Shown piece after piece: positions 35,377 through 47,423 of a stretch of 64,000 nucleotides of DNA. Position numbers and translations under genes: made by a program. Source of the DNA: Drosophila miranda. Lineage: Eukaryota; Arthropoda; Insecta; Diptera; Drosophilidae. The notes below the pieces were generated by a model that made no database searches, had not been told where the DNA came from, and saw only the letters and a program-made list of their open reading frames with translations. The number at the start of each line of letters is the position of its first letter. Within the stretch, counting starts at the first letter, position 1. The stretch spans positions 25,128,913 to 25,192,912 of the forward strand of contig NC_046677.1 in assembly GCF_003369915.1 (NCBI RefSeq), read 5' to 3'.

Positions 35377-35988
35377 GTGCGTAGATGAGACCCATGACCC
35401 CGCCATAAGACAAGTTCCCTGTGTTCTTTCGTAGTACAGTGCGTTTCCAAGCTATGAGATAACCTAATGATAGGGCATAAACCTTAGGAAAGCTAAAGAA
35501 ATTATAAGAGAGAATTACGCAAACTCAGAAAAATCATTTAAATGACGGAAATATTCAACAAATGCAATCCGAATAGAACATTATCCATGCGAAACTTGTA
35601 AATGGGATACAAAATTCGGATGTCAGTCAATTTATGTCATAAGGGATTATATTAGTTGAAAGAATACTATACATACAGTATACACAAATAACTGATTCAA
35701 TCGGTTGTATTTATTTATTGTGATTTATTTTTGAATAATTGTATAATGTGTACATTCAATCGGGGAAATTGGGTTCGCCAACCAATACGTGGTCCAAAGA
35801 CAAAACATTGTAGCTGGTCCTCCAAAGGGAAACAAGTTGACTGATATCCTAATATTTGAAGTTTGTAAGACGATTATTATTATTATTATACAAACTATAC
35901 GATTACATACCATATTTAGGTTCATTCTATTCAGTCATTTGAGTAGTGCTATTCACTAAAGAGCACACACCGCGCCACTCCGTGCGCA
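35377..35988 (+). other. Intronic DNA, copy 2
   Basis: Matches 27782-28464 but with about 71 bp net lost, in two pieces around 35818-35857. The initiator-like site before the nested ORF is kept. Confidence 0.6.
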
Positions 35989-36765
35989 ATGTATTCGAAC
36001 GGACCCGATATGCAACTCGATCGACGCATAATTATACTGAAGCGATCAACAATAACAGACAACGAACCAACTGTAGTGGAGCAAGGGCACCAGAATAAGG
36101 CAGCTGCCGCCATCCAATCATCGGATGTGGCCTCCACCCACGAGAATTTTGCGCAAGGATCCGAAAATGTACACATGAAAAAAAATACTATAAATTTGGC
36201 AAAAATGACAGTAAGCAGTATAACAGTATCCACAATGAGGTCCGGAGGCGATAGTCAGGGTGCCCAGAGTGCCACAGCAAAGCAGCAGCACACAATGTTG
36301 CCTAAAACTACGGCCCCATTGAAGGGTATCCTCGTTAGGAGTGGCAACCAGAACCCTTATCCACTGAAGAAGATTTCAAATGCCGGCCCCACTGACTCAC
36401 AGAGTTCTGTGCCACTGCAATCGAATCCAGATGCCAACATACCAATTTTAAAAAGATGTCAAGACTCCGATGGGAATGGTTCTGTTCTGAGCAGGTTGAA
36501 TAATTCTTCCCCACTAAACGATAATCCAGATGTCGGTCCACAGCTAAGGACGATTTTAAAAAGATGTGGCAGCTCTGATAAGAAAGGATCATCTGCACCG
36601 AAAAAGACTCCAGAAGCCAGTCCGAGTCCGGGTCTATCAAAGAAATCTTCCCAACTGATAAAGACTCCAATTTTGATAAGATGTGGTGGCTCTGATGAGA
36701 CTAAAACTGAGCGCAGTCCTTTGCCAAAGACGAATCTATTCCTCATTCATATGTATATTTTGTAG
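35989..36765 (+). CDS. Nested intronless gene, 258 aa (copy 2)
   Basis: Full-length second copy of the nested ORF at 28465-29241. The reading frame is intact, and the only difference I see is Glu37 to Lys (gag to aag). All five I-L-K-R-type motifs are preserved. The flanking intron in copy 2 has lost sequence, so retention of a complete frame here fits a functional product, although the short divergence time limits the inference. Confidence 0.6.
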   Translation: MYSNGPDMQLDRRIIILKRSTITDNEPTVVEQGHQNKAAAAIQSSDVASTHENFAQGSENVHMKKNTINLAKMTVSSITVSTMRSGGDSQGAQSATAKQQHTMLPKTTAPLKGILVRSGNQNPYPLKKISNAGPTDSQSSVPLQSNPDANIPILKRCQDSDGNGSVLSRLNNSSPLNDNPDVGPQLRTILKRCGSSDKKGSSAPKKTPEASPSPGLSKKSSQLIKTPILIRCGGSDETKTERSPLPKTNLFLIHMYIL

Positions 36766-36986
36766 CCGCGCCAACTGACTCTCATCTTGTTCAAACTGTC
36801 TTGTAAAACTGTCTTGAAGCTTCGAAACGCTCTGTACTACAAGTCCTATTATATATATATTTATTTCCTAGCCTGTGTATATGTTTTGTAGAGTTGTAAC
36901 TGTAGAATCAAGGCTAACGGTGTCTTTTCCAATGAATGAAATTAATGTAGTTTAGTTTTTAAGAAAAACCCTTCCTACCCCACCAC

Positions 36987-37077
36987 ACCCCCCCCCCCCA
37001 CACACACACACACACACACAAGTACACTCTACACACACACACACACACACAAGTACACTCTACACACACACACACCC
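36987..37077. repeat. Expanded poly-C/CA microsatellite, copy 2
   Basis: Same tract as 29461-29524 with an additional CA block and a second agtacactct spacer, about 34 bp longer. A slippage or unequal-exchange product. Confidence 0.85.
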
Positions 37078-37134
37078 ACACATTGAAAAAACAAAAACTG
37101 ATGCATAAAACTCTGTTATTGGTGTTGGTTGCAG

Positions 37135-38247
37135 GAGTTGATTTGCTCCTGTGAAGATGTTGTGCCACAAATTGAACAACAATTGCCACGCGCTGACGAT
37201 GACTATGATGCTGATGTATATGTCAATAATGATGATGGCATCAACGGCAGCAGCAACAACCACAACAACAGCTATAACAACAATCATAATAATGATGTTG
37301 CTTGCGCTGGCCGAGTGCCAAACGCATTGGCCCTACTGCACACAGTGTCCGCTCTGATTGCCTTGGATGCGAATCCACATCATCAGCAGCACATACAGCA
37401 AGAGCTGCACCAGAGACTGCAACAGTTGAAGCATCAATCGGTTGTTGTTGTGCAACAGAAAGAGCAGCAGCAGCAGCAACCAGAGCAAGAGCAAGAGCAA
37501 GAGCAATTAACTGAGACAACCTGCAGCCAACAGCAAGAACAGATGTTGCAGCAACAACAACAACAGCTAGACCATGTTTTATATGAGAATTGTGAGATAA
37601 TCAATGGCAAAGAAGCTAATGCTAATGATGATGTTGATGATGATGTGGTGGGGATCCATCAAGTGGCCAGGCAGCAGCAACAGCAGCAGCATCTGATGGC
37701 AGTGGGGCAAATGCTGCGCACGGCCAAGCAGAAGACCTTCGAGAAGATCAAGCACAATCTGCTCAGCGCCCATGGCCAGCACACCTTCCAGAGCAGGAGC
37801 AACAGCAGCAACAATAACAATCGCACATTGCACACCATCGTGGAGAGCGAACATGATGTGGCCACCGCTGGACCGGCTGGTCACTATCACCTCATCGACG
37901 AGAAGCAGAAGCAGCAGCAGTCCAAGTCGGAGGAGTCCAAGGATCTGGCAGCAGTCCCCGTTCCAGTCTCCGCTGCCGCAGCCAAGGAAGCCATCAGCAG
38001 GCGGATAGAGTTCTTCGAACAGCAGAGGAATGGCAAGCCCCAGGTGGAGGTCTTCAGCATCTATCGCATCGGAGAGGACAAACAGCAGCAGGAGCAGCTA
38101 CAGCTGCAGCAGAAGAAACTCAAGTCCAAGGACAACGAAGCAGGAACTTCGTTGCTCAAGCACGATTCGCACACCCTGACAGTGGTCCTGTCGTGCGTCT
38201 TCATAACCACCTTCCTTTGGCTTGTCTTCTTCCCGCTGCCTGGCTAA
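37135..38247 (+). CDS. Lrch: Lrch terminal exon A copy 2
   Basis: A complete copy of exon A with its acceptor. The predicted 370 residues are identical to copy 1, including polyQ tract lengths and the C-terminal membrane anchor. Because exon 5 ends in phase 0, a transcript from the intact promoter could splice to this exon instead of the copy 1 version without changing the protein. Confidence 0.65.
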   Translation, partial: ELICSCEDVVPQIEQQLPRADDDYDADVYVNNDDGINGSSNNHNNSYNNNHNNDVACAGRVPNALALLHTVSALIALDANPHHQQHIQQELHQRLQQLKHQSVVVVQQKEQQQQQPEQEQEQEQLTETTCSQQQEQMLQQQQQQLDHVLYENCEIINGKEANANDDVDDDVVGIHQVARQQQQQQHLMAVGQMLRTAKQKTFEKIKHNLLSAHGQHTFQSRSNSSNNNNRTLHTIVESEHDVATAGPAGHYHLIDEKQKQQQSKSEESKDLAAVPVPVSAAAAKEAISRRIEFFEQQRNGKPQVEVFSIYRIGEDKQQQEQLQLQQKKLKSKDNEAGTSLLKHDSHTLTVVLSCVFITTFLWLVFFPLPG

Positions 38248-40620
38248 CAATCACCCGCCTAAACAGCTTAATTTATTTGCCTTGATTTTGCCCGTACATT
38301 TAAGATCTAAGACAGAGCGCGCTTTGCCGCTTAGCAACTTGGTAGTGAGTTCTTGAGGCTGCTTTCTGTTTACCCCCACAGCTTTTGTATGTTTAAGTCG
38401 AAGCTTTTACAACATTACGATGTATTTCTACTAGAACTAAGTCTATTTAAGGAAAACCCCCCCAAATCAGGAAACTTTTGAGGCATTTAATTGAGAGACA
38501 ACCCAAAGACTTTGAAATTGTATTCTTTGAGTCGTGAGGGGCATACACAATTGAGGTATCGACTGGACACTTTGATCTGTTGAGGTCTATTCACTAATGG
38601 GTTATACAAAAATAACCGAAAGCTTAAGTTCCGTGAAACACTCTTTAAATGAAGTTTATGTTCCTTTGAAACAATCTCTTTTGTACTTAATTTTATTTAG
38701 TTTTAGCAGAAGATCCACACTATGGGATCGTTTAGAAGAAAAGAATGTAGAATTACTGAATACGTAATACCTGAAGCTATCCTATAATTTTCCTTAGTTG
38801 TATGTATCTCTCCTTAAAACTTTGAAACTTTCAAACTTTGAAAGATCCATAAGAAAGCATTAATGGATTCAATTATAGGATTATTAAGAAGTACTGAAAT
38901 GTATTTCCCACTATTAAAATAGGACACAAAATAGATAATACCTGATGCTATCCTATCTATCATTTCCTTTGTTTTATGGTAGATCTAGTTTATATTGTGA
39001 ATAGAATGATAAGGATGTTGTATCAGATCTGAAACTCACTCACTTTTTATTTCCGCAGAATAGCAGAAGAATATTTAGGGTTGTACTATTTTTACCTGAC
39101 TATAGCCAACGTTAAGATCTTTCCTTTAATTTACTTTAAACTAACAGGAAGAAAAGTTGTGTATGCCCCTTGCAGTAACTTTATAGATACCCACAAACAA
39201 ACAAACAAACAAAAACCCACATATTCCTAGTTCATGTCTTAGTGATCATTGAACTCTAAATTAATTTAAGAACTATACAATCATTCGAAATTTTCATTTG
39301 CCTAGACACGCGTTCGAGGCGTGAACTGAACTGAAATCTTAAAATACGCTTCACTTCATTAGATATACACTTATATGCATACCACATATACCATATATAG
39401 ATCATGCAACGAAATTAAACTTGATTAAGTTCCACTTTGGCAAAAGACAAATGAAAAACCCCTAAGAAAATCTAAAATTGTGCATAGCTATAGTTAGGTT
39501 ATACCATAAATAAGAGTTATCCATAGTTGTAGACGCAAAGAAACGGTTGGATGGTAAAGAACGGGTATTGTTACAGTTTGGAGAGCGACGAAGGCTTTAG
39601 TAGCCCTGCCAGTACTGAGCTACTGGCTGGAGTTGGAAGTTGTATGGTTTTACTTGAAGCAGGGACACACAAAATAGTTGTAGAAAAGCGTGAAATAGTT
39701 ATAGAATGAAGCGATTAATCAATAACCAACCAATGTACCAATTTCAAACCCTGAATGGCCCAAGAACCATCTTAGAAATAACAGAAAGTTTACCAAATCA
39801 GATACGATATATAGAAGTTCTATAGAAGTTGTTCGAAGGCGCACAAGAGAATAGAGAAATCATTCAAGCTGGTTGCCTCTCATTTTGAAATGAAATGAAC
39901 TCCATAAAGAGAAAACCATCACATATAGAATAACACTTAAACAGAAGAAGAATCAGAAAATAGTGCCTTTGACTGGAGATCGACGACAGTCTGTTCTGTC
40001 TGTAACTATCATAACTATAGCTATATCGTATCCACCTGGATCTATGGCAGTCTTTTTCCTTCTCAAAAGCAATAATTCAAATGAAAAACTTCAAAGAACT
40101 GAACGCTTTTCTCCATCAAATATGATTTACTATAACTATGTTAAAGGAAAAACTAATATAATCTTCAATTTGTGCTAATTACATTCCTAACATTGTAAAT
40201 TAACATTAAAAATTATTTATTTAAATTAAACTTGTGGAAAAAATCTCGATGAAGAAGTAAATTGAAAGCTAATCAAATTTCTACAAGAAGCACAATCTCT
40301 AACTCTCAGAAAAAACATATAATATATATATACTAAATCCAGATTTATATATTTTGTCTAACAAAATTATTAAAGGATATATGTAGAACCAGCATTGAGG
40401 CAGCTAAAAGAAATGCAAACCATAATCAGTCATTAATTTTTATAAACCAATATTTAACACACAAATACACAGATATACATTTATATATACAAAAACAAAC
40501 ATATATACATACAACCTGATTGTAGGGTTATGGTATTGCCAAGGTTTTTTTGCAAAAAACTTCAAAACGAAAAATTGTAGCCAAACATTTTTGTCTTACT
40601 TCCAAACCAAAAAAAAAAAC
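38248..40620 (+). other. Non-coding copy-2 counterpart of 30690-33060
   Basis: About a dozen substitutions and small indels relative to copy 1 over 2.4 kb. It ends in an A-run that is the insertion site of the DINE/X array. Confidence 0.7.
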
Positions 40621-41713
40621 GAGGTGGAACGTTGTGAGTTGCTGCGGACACCGCAACTCTACAGTTATACCCAATACTAAGTCAGTATGGCTCTCCTCCG
40701 GCAGACGCCGCTAATATTAAACGACACGACAAAGAGTGCGTGCGAGAGAGACAGAAAATCAGTCTGAGCGTGACGTCGTGCGCTGCGTAGCCACTGCAAA
40801 TTGATTTGTTCCTATTGGCTATAAAAATGATCTGATCTGATCCAGATTCAGCAATCTGATAGATATGGTCATTATCTATGATTCTGCGTTTTTAGTTTTC
40901 TCGAATGTGCAATATTGTGGATGCAACAGATTTTCGTTCTTTGTGGGGGCGGAAGTGGGTGGGGCGAAATTCTGAGATATACGTTTTATAGTGAGATCTA
41001 ACAGAAGTGCGGATACCAAATTTGGTTACTCTAGCCTTAATAGTCTCTGAGATTTGTGGATGCCCCAGATTTTCGTCCTTTGCGGGGGCGGAAGGGGGTG
41101 TGGCGAAATTTGGACACAAAACGGTCAAGGTCCGATATCACAGGAGTGTGGATACCAAATTTGGTTGCTCTGGCTCTTATAGGTTCTGAGATCCTTGAAC
41201 TCATATTTTGCAATTGGCAAAACCGACCATGAAACCTGTGTGTTAGAGAGAGACAGAGCGAGAAAGAATGAAATTGTTTTCTTGATTCTGGCTATAATAA
41301 TTATACGATCTGATTGAGATTTTACGATCTAGAACATATAGTTATCCTCTACGATTCTGCGTTTTTGCTTTTATCGTATCTTTAAAAATGTAGATGCCAC
41401 AGATTTTCGTCCTTTGTGGGGGCGGAAGTGGGCGGGGCGAAGTTTTGAAATATACTTGTAGCAGTGACATATCACAGAAGTCTGGATCCAAAACATCGTT
41501 GCTCTAGCTCTTATAGTCTTTGAGCACTAGGCGCTAATAGGGACGGACAGACGGACAGACAGACATGGCTCAATCGACTCGGCTATTGATGCTGATCAAG
41601 AATATATATACTTTATGGGGTCGGAAACGATTCCTTCTGGACGTTACACACATCCACTTTTACCACAAATCTAATATACCCCAATACTCATTTTGAGTAT
41701 CGGGTATAAAAAC
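40621..41713 (-). mobile_element. INE-1/DINE-1-like element, copy A
   Basis: About 1.1 kb. Its reverse complement starts tatacccgatactcaaaatg and carries the ccgaccccataaagtatata block, the gatcagcatcaa block, (GTCC)n-type repeats and a GAGTTGC...GCAACTC hairpin near the far end. These are hallmarks of Drosophila INE-1/DINE-1 (Helentron-type, non-autonomous) elements. Internally it has three related ~130-bp blocks built on gattttcgtcctttgtggggg. It is non-coding. This copy has a shorter ACGGACAG tract than B and C. Confidence 0.7.
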
Positions 41714-41800
41714 AACCGCATACATTTGAACATTTTTTTATTAATAAAACGTGAACAAAATTACAACAAAAAAAGATGAAAAACCAAGCGAACCAAAAAC

Positions 41801-41938
41801 ATGCGAGTTTTTCTTAGAGAACTTTTTATTAACAGTGCAAGGCGAATATATATATCAGGACCAAAATCCGTATTTCTCAATCCATTGGAGGACCCCGCGG
41901 ATTGTCTTCCTCGAAAAACACTGGAAGAGCTTATGTAG
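41801..41938 (+). pseudogene. Coding-like remnant in X, 45 codons
   Basis: An ATG opens 45 codons with good coding texture: MRVFLRELFINSARRIYISG, then PKSVFLNPLEDPADCLPRKT, ending LEELM at a TAG. Readable sequence continues past the stop in the same frame (HEALGILFSQN), broken by further stops. This suggests a decayed gene. Family not recognised. Repeated at 44656-44793. Confidence 0.35.
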
Positions 41939-42170
41939 CATGAAGCACTCGGCATACTTTTCTCACAAAACTAAAGCCACATATTTTCGACAAAAAAGTA
42001 AACCCAGTAGTCCATGCCCGATGAAACCCCAGTTCTCAATTTCTGATGCGATGTAGACTACTGGAAAATATCAGTATATAAATAGGCACCATCCAGGCAA
42101 CACATAAAAATCTAAATTTTCTGTTTTCAACTAATTTTAAGCAAAAAGTGTTTTTAGATTTAAGTATAAA

Positions 42171-42203
<33 letters not shown>

Positions 42204-42532
42204 GAAAAAAACAAAAAAAAGGAAAAAAAACCCATACAAATGTAAGCTTAGTTTGTGTGGTTGTAAATATTTTTTTTTTTTTTGATAAATTTACCTTTTT
42301 TTAGACAGCACGTTGCAAACGACCAGTTCCAGTAGACAATGGATGGGTCATACGTATTGAACACATATACTCGTACATATGTACGGTACCACAGAGGAGA
42401 AGTACTTCTGTGGCGGGACGGCTCGAGTCTCAAGGCAGGCTGCGATTGGTAACTGCTCAGTTTCAGTGTCTCCGCAAAAAAAATAATTTTCATTCTGAAC
42501 TGTACACCTAATTTTCTGCTCTTCATTTTTAG

Positions 42533-42724
42533 GATAAAAGCGATGCACATCAGGACACAATTCAGACTTTCGCTCAATCACCCAGGCAACACCAATACAC
42601 TTCGGAGAATCCTTACACATTATACGATGGCGAATACATATACATACGTAGAACATTTATCGAGGGATGGATTGATGGAAAACCCAACCGAAAAGCAACA
42701 CGAAAGTTGTTCAGCTATGGATGA
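42533..42724 (+). pseudogene. Exon-like remnant in X, 63 codons
   Basis: An open run directly after a good acceptor (cttcatttttag), beginning DKSDAHQDTIQTFAQSPRQH. It continues through ENPYTLYDGEYIYIRRTFIE and GWIDGKPNRKATRKLFSYG to a TGA, and is basic and aromatic-rich. It reads like a real exon with a late nonsense change, but I cannot name a family. Repeated in X' at about 45387-45578. Confidence 0.35.
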
Positions 42725-43349
42725 CAGAGGATACACGAATCATACGACACAAGGCATCTGAGGGTTAGAGGGACACGGTAATTAATCAGTTTACGGCTTA
42801 ACTCAGAAAACCCCGAAATGTACACAATTATCTGTTTTTAATTTTTATGACAGATCCGCCGCATTCTATTCACACATATGGACACAATTGAGGTTTTGTA
42901 GAACTGTGGAGTAGGCCTACTGGGGATACCACGTTAAAAAAAACGCGCCTAGAACTTTACCAAATGCTGGTGGTGTGGAAAAGAGTTCATCTGTTTTCCG
43001 ATGCTCCTACGTGCTGTGCCGCCGGAAGCTAGGCAGTCATATAGAATACTGTTACTGGATTACTGCCGCATATTCCAGGCGAAAGTCTTCTCTATTAGTT
43101 AAGCTAGAAGTGGTCAATGTCTACGTGGCGAAACGATTCATTCCAAGCCGCGTTAGGTTTCAAAACAAATCGGTTTATAATGTCGAGTCTTGCATTTTAG
43201 AAACACTTTTTGTCTTTTTTGATTAAATTATATTATGTAAATATAAATATAAATATAATATAAATATGTAAATATAAAGCTATTCACGGTGTAGTGTTTC
43301 TTAAATGAGTAGAAAAAAACATGAAAAATTAAACACGAAAATAAACAAA

Positions 43350-43442
43350 ATGGATAATATCCTAGACGACAGCGAGAGGTTTGTACATATGGCGGTGGAA
43401 TTATGGCATTGCCGGATCTCCCTCTACCGATACTTACTCTAA
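43350..43442 (+). CDS. Uncertain 30-aa ORF ending at the X/DINE boundary
   Basis: An ATG in an excellent context (acaaaATGg) opens MDNILDDSERFVHMAVELWH and ten more residues. The TAA straddles the junction with DINE copy B. It looks like the N-terminus of a protein cut by the element. Repeated in X' at 46203-46295. Confidence 0.3.
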   Translation: MDNILDDSERFVHMAVELWHCRISLYRYLL

Positions 43443-43443
43443 C

Positions 43444-44568
43444 GAGGTGGAACGTTGTGAGTTGCTGCGGACACCGCAACTCTACAGTTATACCCGATAC
43501 TAAGTCAGTATGGCTCTCCTCCGGCAGACGCCGCTAATATTAAACGACACGACAAAGAGTGCGTGCGAGAGAGACAGAAAATCAGTCTGAGCGTGACGTC
43601 GGGCGCTGCGTAGCCACTGCAAATTGATTTGTTCCTATTGGCTATAAAAATGATCTGATCTGATCCAGATTCAGCAATCTGATAGATATGGTCATTATCT
43701 ATGATTCTGCGTTTTTAGTTTTCTCGAATGTGCAATATTGTGGATGCAACAGATTTTCGTTCTTTGTGGGGGCGGAAGTGGGTGGGGCGAAATTCTGAGA
43801 TATACGTTTTATAGTGAAATCTAACAGAAGTGCGGATACCAAATTTGGTTACTCTAGCCTTAATAGTCTCTGAGATTTGTGGATGCCCCAGATTTTCGTC
43901 CTTTGCGGGGGCGGAAGGGGGTGTGGCGAAATTTGGACACAAAACGGTCAAGGTCCGATATCACAGGAGTGTGGATACCAAATTTGGTTGCTCTGGCTCT
44001 TATAGGTTCTGAGATCCTTGAACTCATATTTTGCAATTGGCAAAACCGACCATGAAACCTGTGTGTTAGAGAGAGACAGAGCGAGAAAGAATGAAATTGT
44101 TTTCTTGATTCTGGCTATAATAATTATACGATCTGATTGAGATTTTACGATCTAGAACATATAGTTATCCTCTACGATTCTGCGTTTTTGCTTTTATTGT
44201 ATCTTTAAAAATGTAGATGCCACAGATTTTCGTCCTTTGTGGGGGCGGAAGTGGGCGGGGCGAAGTTTTGAATTATACTTGTAGCAGTGACATATCACAG
44301 AAGTCTGGATCCAAAACATCGTTGCTCTAGATCTTATAGTCTTTGAGCACTAGGCGCTGAAGGGGACGGACAGACGGACGGACAGACAGACGGACGGACG
44401 GACAGACGGACAGACAGACAGGGCTCAATCGACTCGGCTATTGATGCTGATCCAGAATATATATACTTTATGGGGTCGGAAACGATTCCTTCTGGACGTT
44501 ACACACATCCACTTTTACCACAAAACTAATATACCCCAATACTCATTTTGAGTATCGGGTATAAAAAC
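43444..44568 (-). mobile_element. INE-1/DINE-1-like element, copy B
   Basis: Near-identical to copies A and C. The ACGGACAG-type tandem tract (about 44365-44420) is expanded relative to copy A. It is flanked by aac on both sides, as are A and C. Confidence 0.7.
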
Positions 44569-45025
44569 AACCGCATACATTTGAACATTTTTTTATTAAT
44601 AAAACGTGAACAAAATTACAACAAAAAAAGATGAAAAACCAAGCGAACCAAAAACATGCGAGTTTTTCTTAGAGAACTTTTTATTAACAGTGCAAGGCGA
44701 ATATATATATCAGGACCAAAATCCGTATTTCTCAATCCATTGGAGGACCCCGCGGATTGTCTTCCTCGAAAAACACTGGAAGAGCTTATGTAGCATGAAG
44801 CACTCGGCATACTTTTCTCACAAAACTAAAGCCACATATTTTCGACAAAAAAGTAAACCCAGTAGTCCATGCCCGATGAAACCCCAGTTCTCAATTTCTG
44901 ATGCGATGTAGACTACTGGAAAATATCAGTATATAAATAGGCACCATCCAGGCAACACATAAAAATCTAAATTTTCTGTTTTCAACTAATTTTAAGCAAA
45001 AAGTGTTTTTAGATTTAAGTATAAA

Positions 45026-45056
<31 letters not shown>

Positions 45057-46296
45057 TGAAAAAAACAAAAAAAAGGAAAAAAAACCCATACAAATGTAAG
45101 CTTAGTTTGTGTGGTTGTAAATATTTTTTTTTTTTTTGATAAATTTACCTTTTTTTAGACAGCACGTTGCAAACGACCAGTTCCAGTAGACAATGGATGG
45201 GTCATACGTATTGAACACATATACTCGTACATATGTACGGTACCACAGAGGAGAAGTACTTCTGTGGCGGGACGGCTCGAGTCTCAAGGCAGGCTGCGAT
45301 TGGTAACTGCTCAGTTTCAGTGTCTCCGCAAAAAAAATAATTTTCATTCTGAACTGTACACCTAATTTTCTGCTCTTCATTTTTAGGATAAAAGCGATGC
45401 ACATCAGGACACAATTCAGACTTTCGCTCAATCACCCAGGCAACACCAATACACTTCGGAGAATCCTTACACATTATACGATGGCGAATACATATACATA
45501 CGTAGAACATTTATCGAGGGATGGATTGATGGAAAACCCAACCGAAAAGCAACACGAAAGTTGTTCAGCTATGGATGACACAGGATACACGAATCATACG
45601 ACACAAGGCATCTGAGGGATAGAGGGACACGGTAATTAATCAGTTTACGGCTTAACTCAGAAAACCCCGAAATGTACACAATTATCTGTTTTTAATTTTT
45701 ATGACAGATCCGCCGCATTCTATTCACACATATGGACACAATTGAGGTTTTGTAGAACTGTGGAGTAGGCCTACTGGGGATACCACGTTAAAAAAAACGC
45801 GCCTAGAACTTTACCAAATGCTGGTGGTGTGGAAAAGAGTTCATCTGTTTTCCGATGCTCCTACGTGCTGTGCCGCCGGAAGCTAGGCAGTCATATAGAA
45901 TACTGTTACTGGATTACTGCCGCATATTCCAGGCGAAAGTCTTCTCTATTAGTTAAGCTAGAAGTGGTCAATGTCTACGTGGCGAAACGATTCATTCCAA
46001 GCCGCGTTAGGTTTCAAAACAAATCGGTTTATAATGTCGAGTCTTGCATTTTAGAAACACTTTTTGTCTTTTTTGATTAAATTATATTATGTAAATATAA
46101 ATATAAATATAATATAAATATGTAAATATAAAGCTATTCACGGTGTAGTGTTTCTTAAATGAGTAGAAAAAAACATGAAAAATTAAACACGAAATAAACA
46201 AAATGGATAATATCCTAGACGACAGCGAGAGGTTTGTACATATGGCGGTGGAATTATGGCATTGCCGGATCTCCCTCTACCGATACTTACTCTAAC
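44569..46296. repeat. Segment X', copy 2 of 2
   Basis: Second copy of X. Differences from X are minor: A-run length, cagagga versus cacagga, gggttag versus gggatag, and one A less before aaatggat. The three coding-like pieces and their stops are all retained. Confidence 0.75.
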
Positions 46297-47423
46297 GAGG
46301 TGGAACGTTGTGAGTTGCTGCGGACACCGCAACTCTACAGTTATACCCGATACTAAGTCAGTATGGCTCTCCTCCGGCAGACGCCGCTAATATTAAACGA
46401 CACGACAAAGAGTGCGTGCGAGAGAGACAGAAAATCAGTCTGAGCGTGACGTCGGCCGCTGCGTAGCCACTGCAAATTGATTAGTTCCTATTGGCTATAA
46501 AAATGATCTGATCTGATCCAGATTCAGCAATCTGATAGATATGGTCATTATCTATGATTCTGCGTTTTTAGTTTTCTCGAATGTGCAATATTGTGGATGC
46601 AACAGATTTTCGTCCTTTGTGGGGGCGGAAGGGGGGAGGGGGCGAAATTCTGAGATATACGTTTTATAGTGAGATCTAACAGAAGTGCGGATACCAAATT
46701 TGGTTACTCTAGCCTTAATAGTCTCTGAGATTTGTGGATGCCCCAGATTTTCGTCCTTTGCGGGGGCGGAAGGGGGTGTGGCGAAATTTGGACACAAAAC
46801 GGTCAAGGTCCGATATCACAGGAGTGTGGATACCAAATTTGGTTGCTCTGGCTCTTATAGGTTCTGAGATCCTTGAACTCATATTTTGCAATTGGCAAAA
46901 CCGACCATGAAACCTGTGTGTTAGAGAGAGACAGAGCGAGAAAGAATGAAATTGTTTTCTTGATTCTGGCTATAATAATTATACGATCTGATTGAGATTT
47001 TACGATCTAGAACATATAGTTGTCCTCTACGATTCTGCGTTTTTGCTTTTATCGTATCTTTAAAAATGTAGATGCCACAGATTTTCGTCCTTTGTGGGGG
47101 CGGAAGTGGGCGGGGCGAAGTTTTGAAATATACTTGTAGCAGTGACATATCACAGAAGTCTGGATCCAAAACATCGTTGCTCTAGATCTTATAGTCTTTG
47201 AGCACTAGGCGCTGAAGGGGACGGACAGACGGACGGACAGACAGACGGACGGACGGACAGACGGACAGACAGACAGGGCTCAATCGACTCGGCTATTGAT
47301 GCTGATCCAGAATATATATACTTTATGGGGTCGGAAACGATTCCTTCTGGACGTTACACACATCCACTTTTACCACAAAACTAATATACCCCAATACTCA
47401 TTTTGAGTATCGGGTATAAAAAC
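46297..47423 (-). mobile_element. INE-1/DINE-1-like element, copy C
   Basis: Third copy, ending the array. It returns to host sequence (aaggaaatgaag) that matches copy 1 at 33063. Its ACGGACAG tract matches copy B. A small indel near 46630 distinguishes it (ggggggagggggc). Confidence 0.7.

Larger units (their letters stand above)
41714..43443. repeat. Segment X, 1.73 kb, copy 1 of 2
   Basis: Unique-looking sequence between DINE copies A and B, repeated as X' at 44569-46296 with only a few differences. It has a long A-run (about 42176-42202) and several short coding-like pieces (41801-41938, 42533-42724, 43350-43442, listed separately), each ended by a stop. I do not recognise its source. It may be a captured gene fragment or part of another element. 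Confidence 0.75.

Noticed and set aside
40920..41525. Spaced repeats in the DINE as a CRISPR-like array
   Set aside because: Only three imperfect ~130-bp blocks of a eukaryotic transposon; no short direct repeats with unique spacers.
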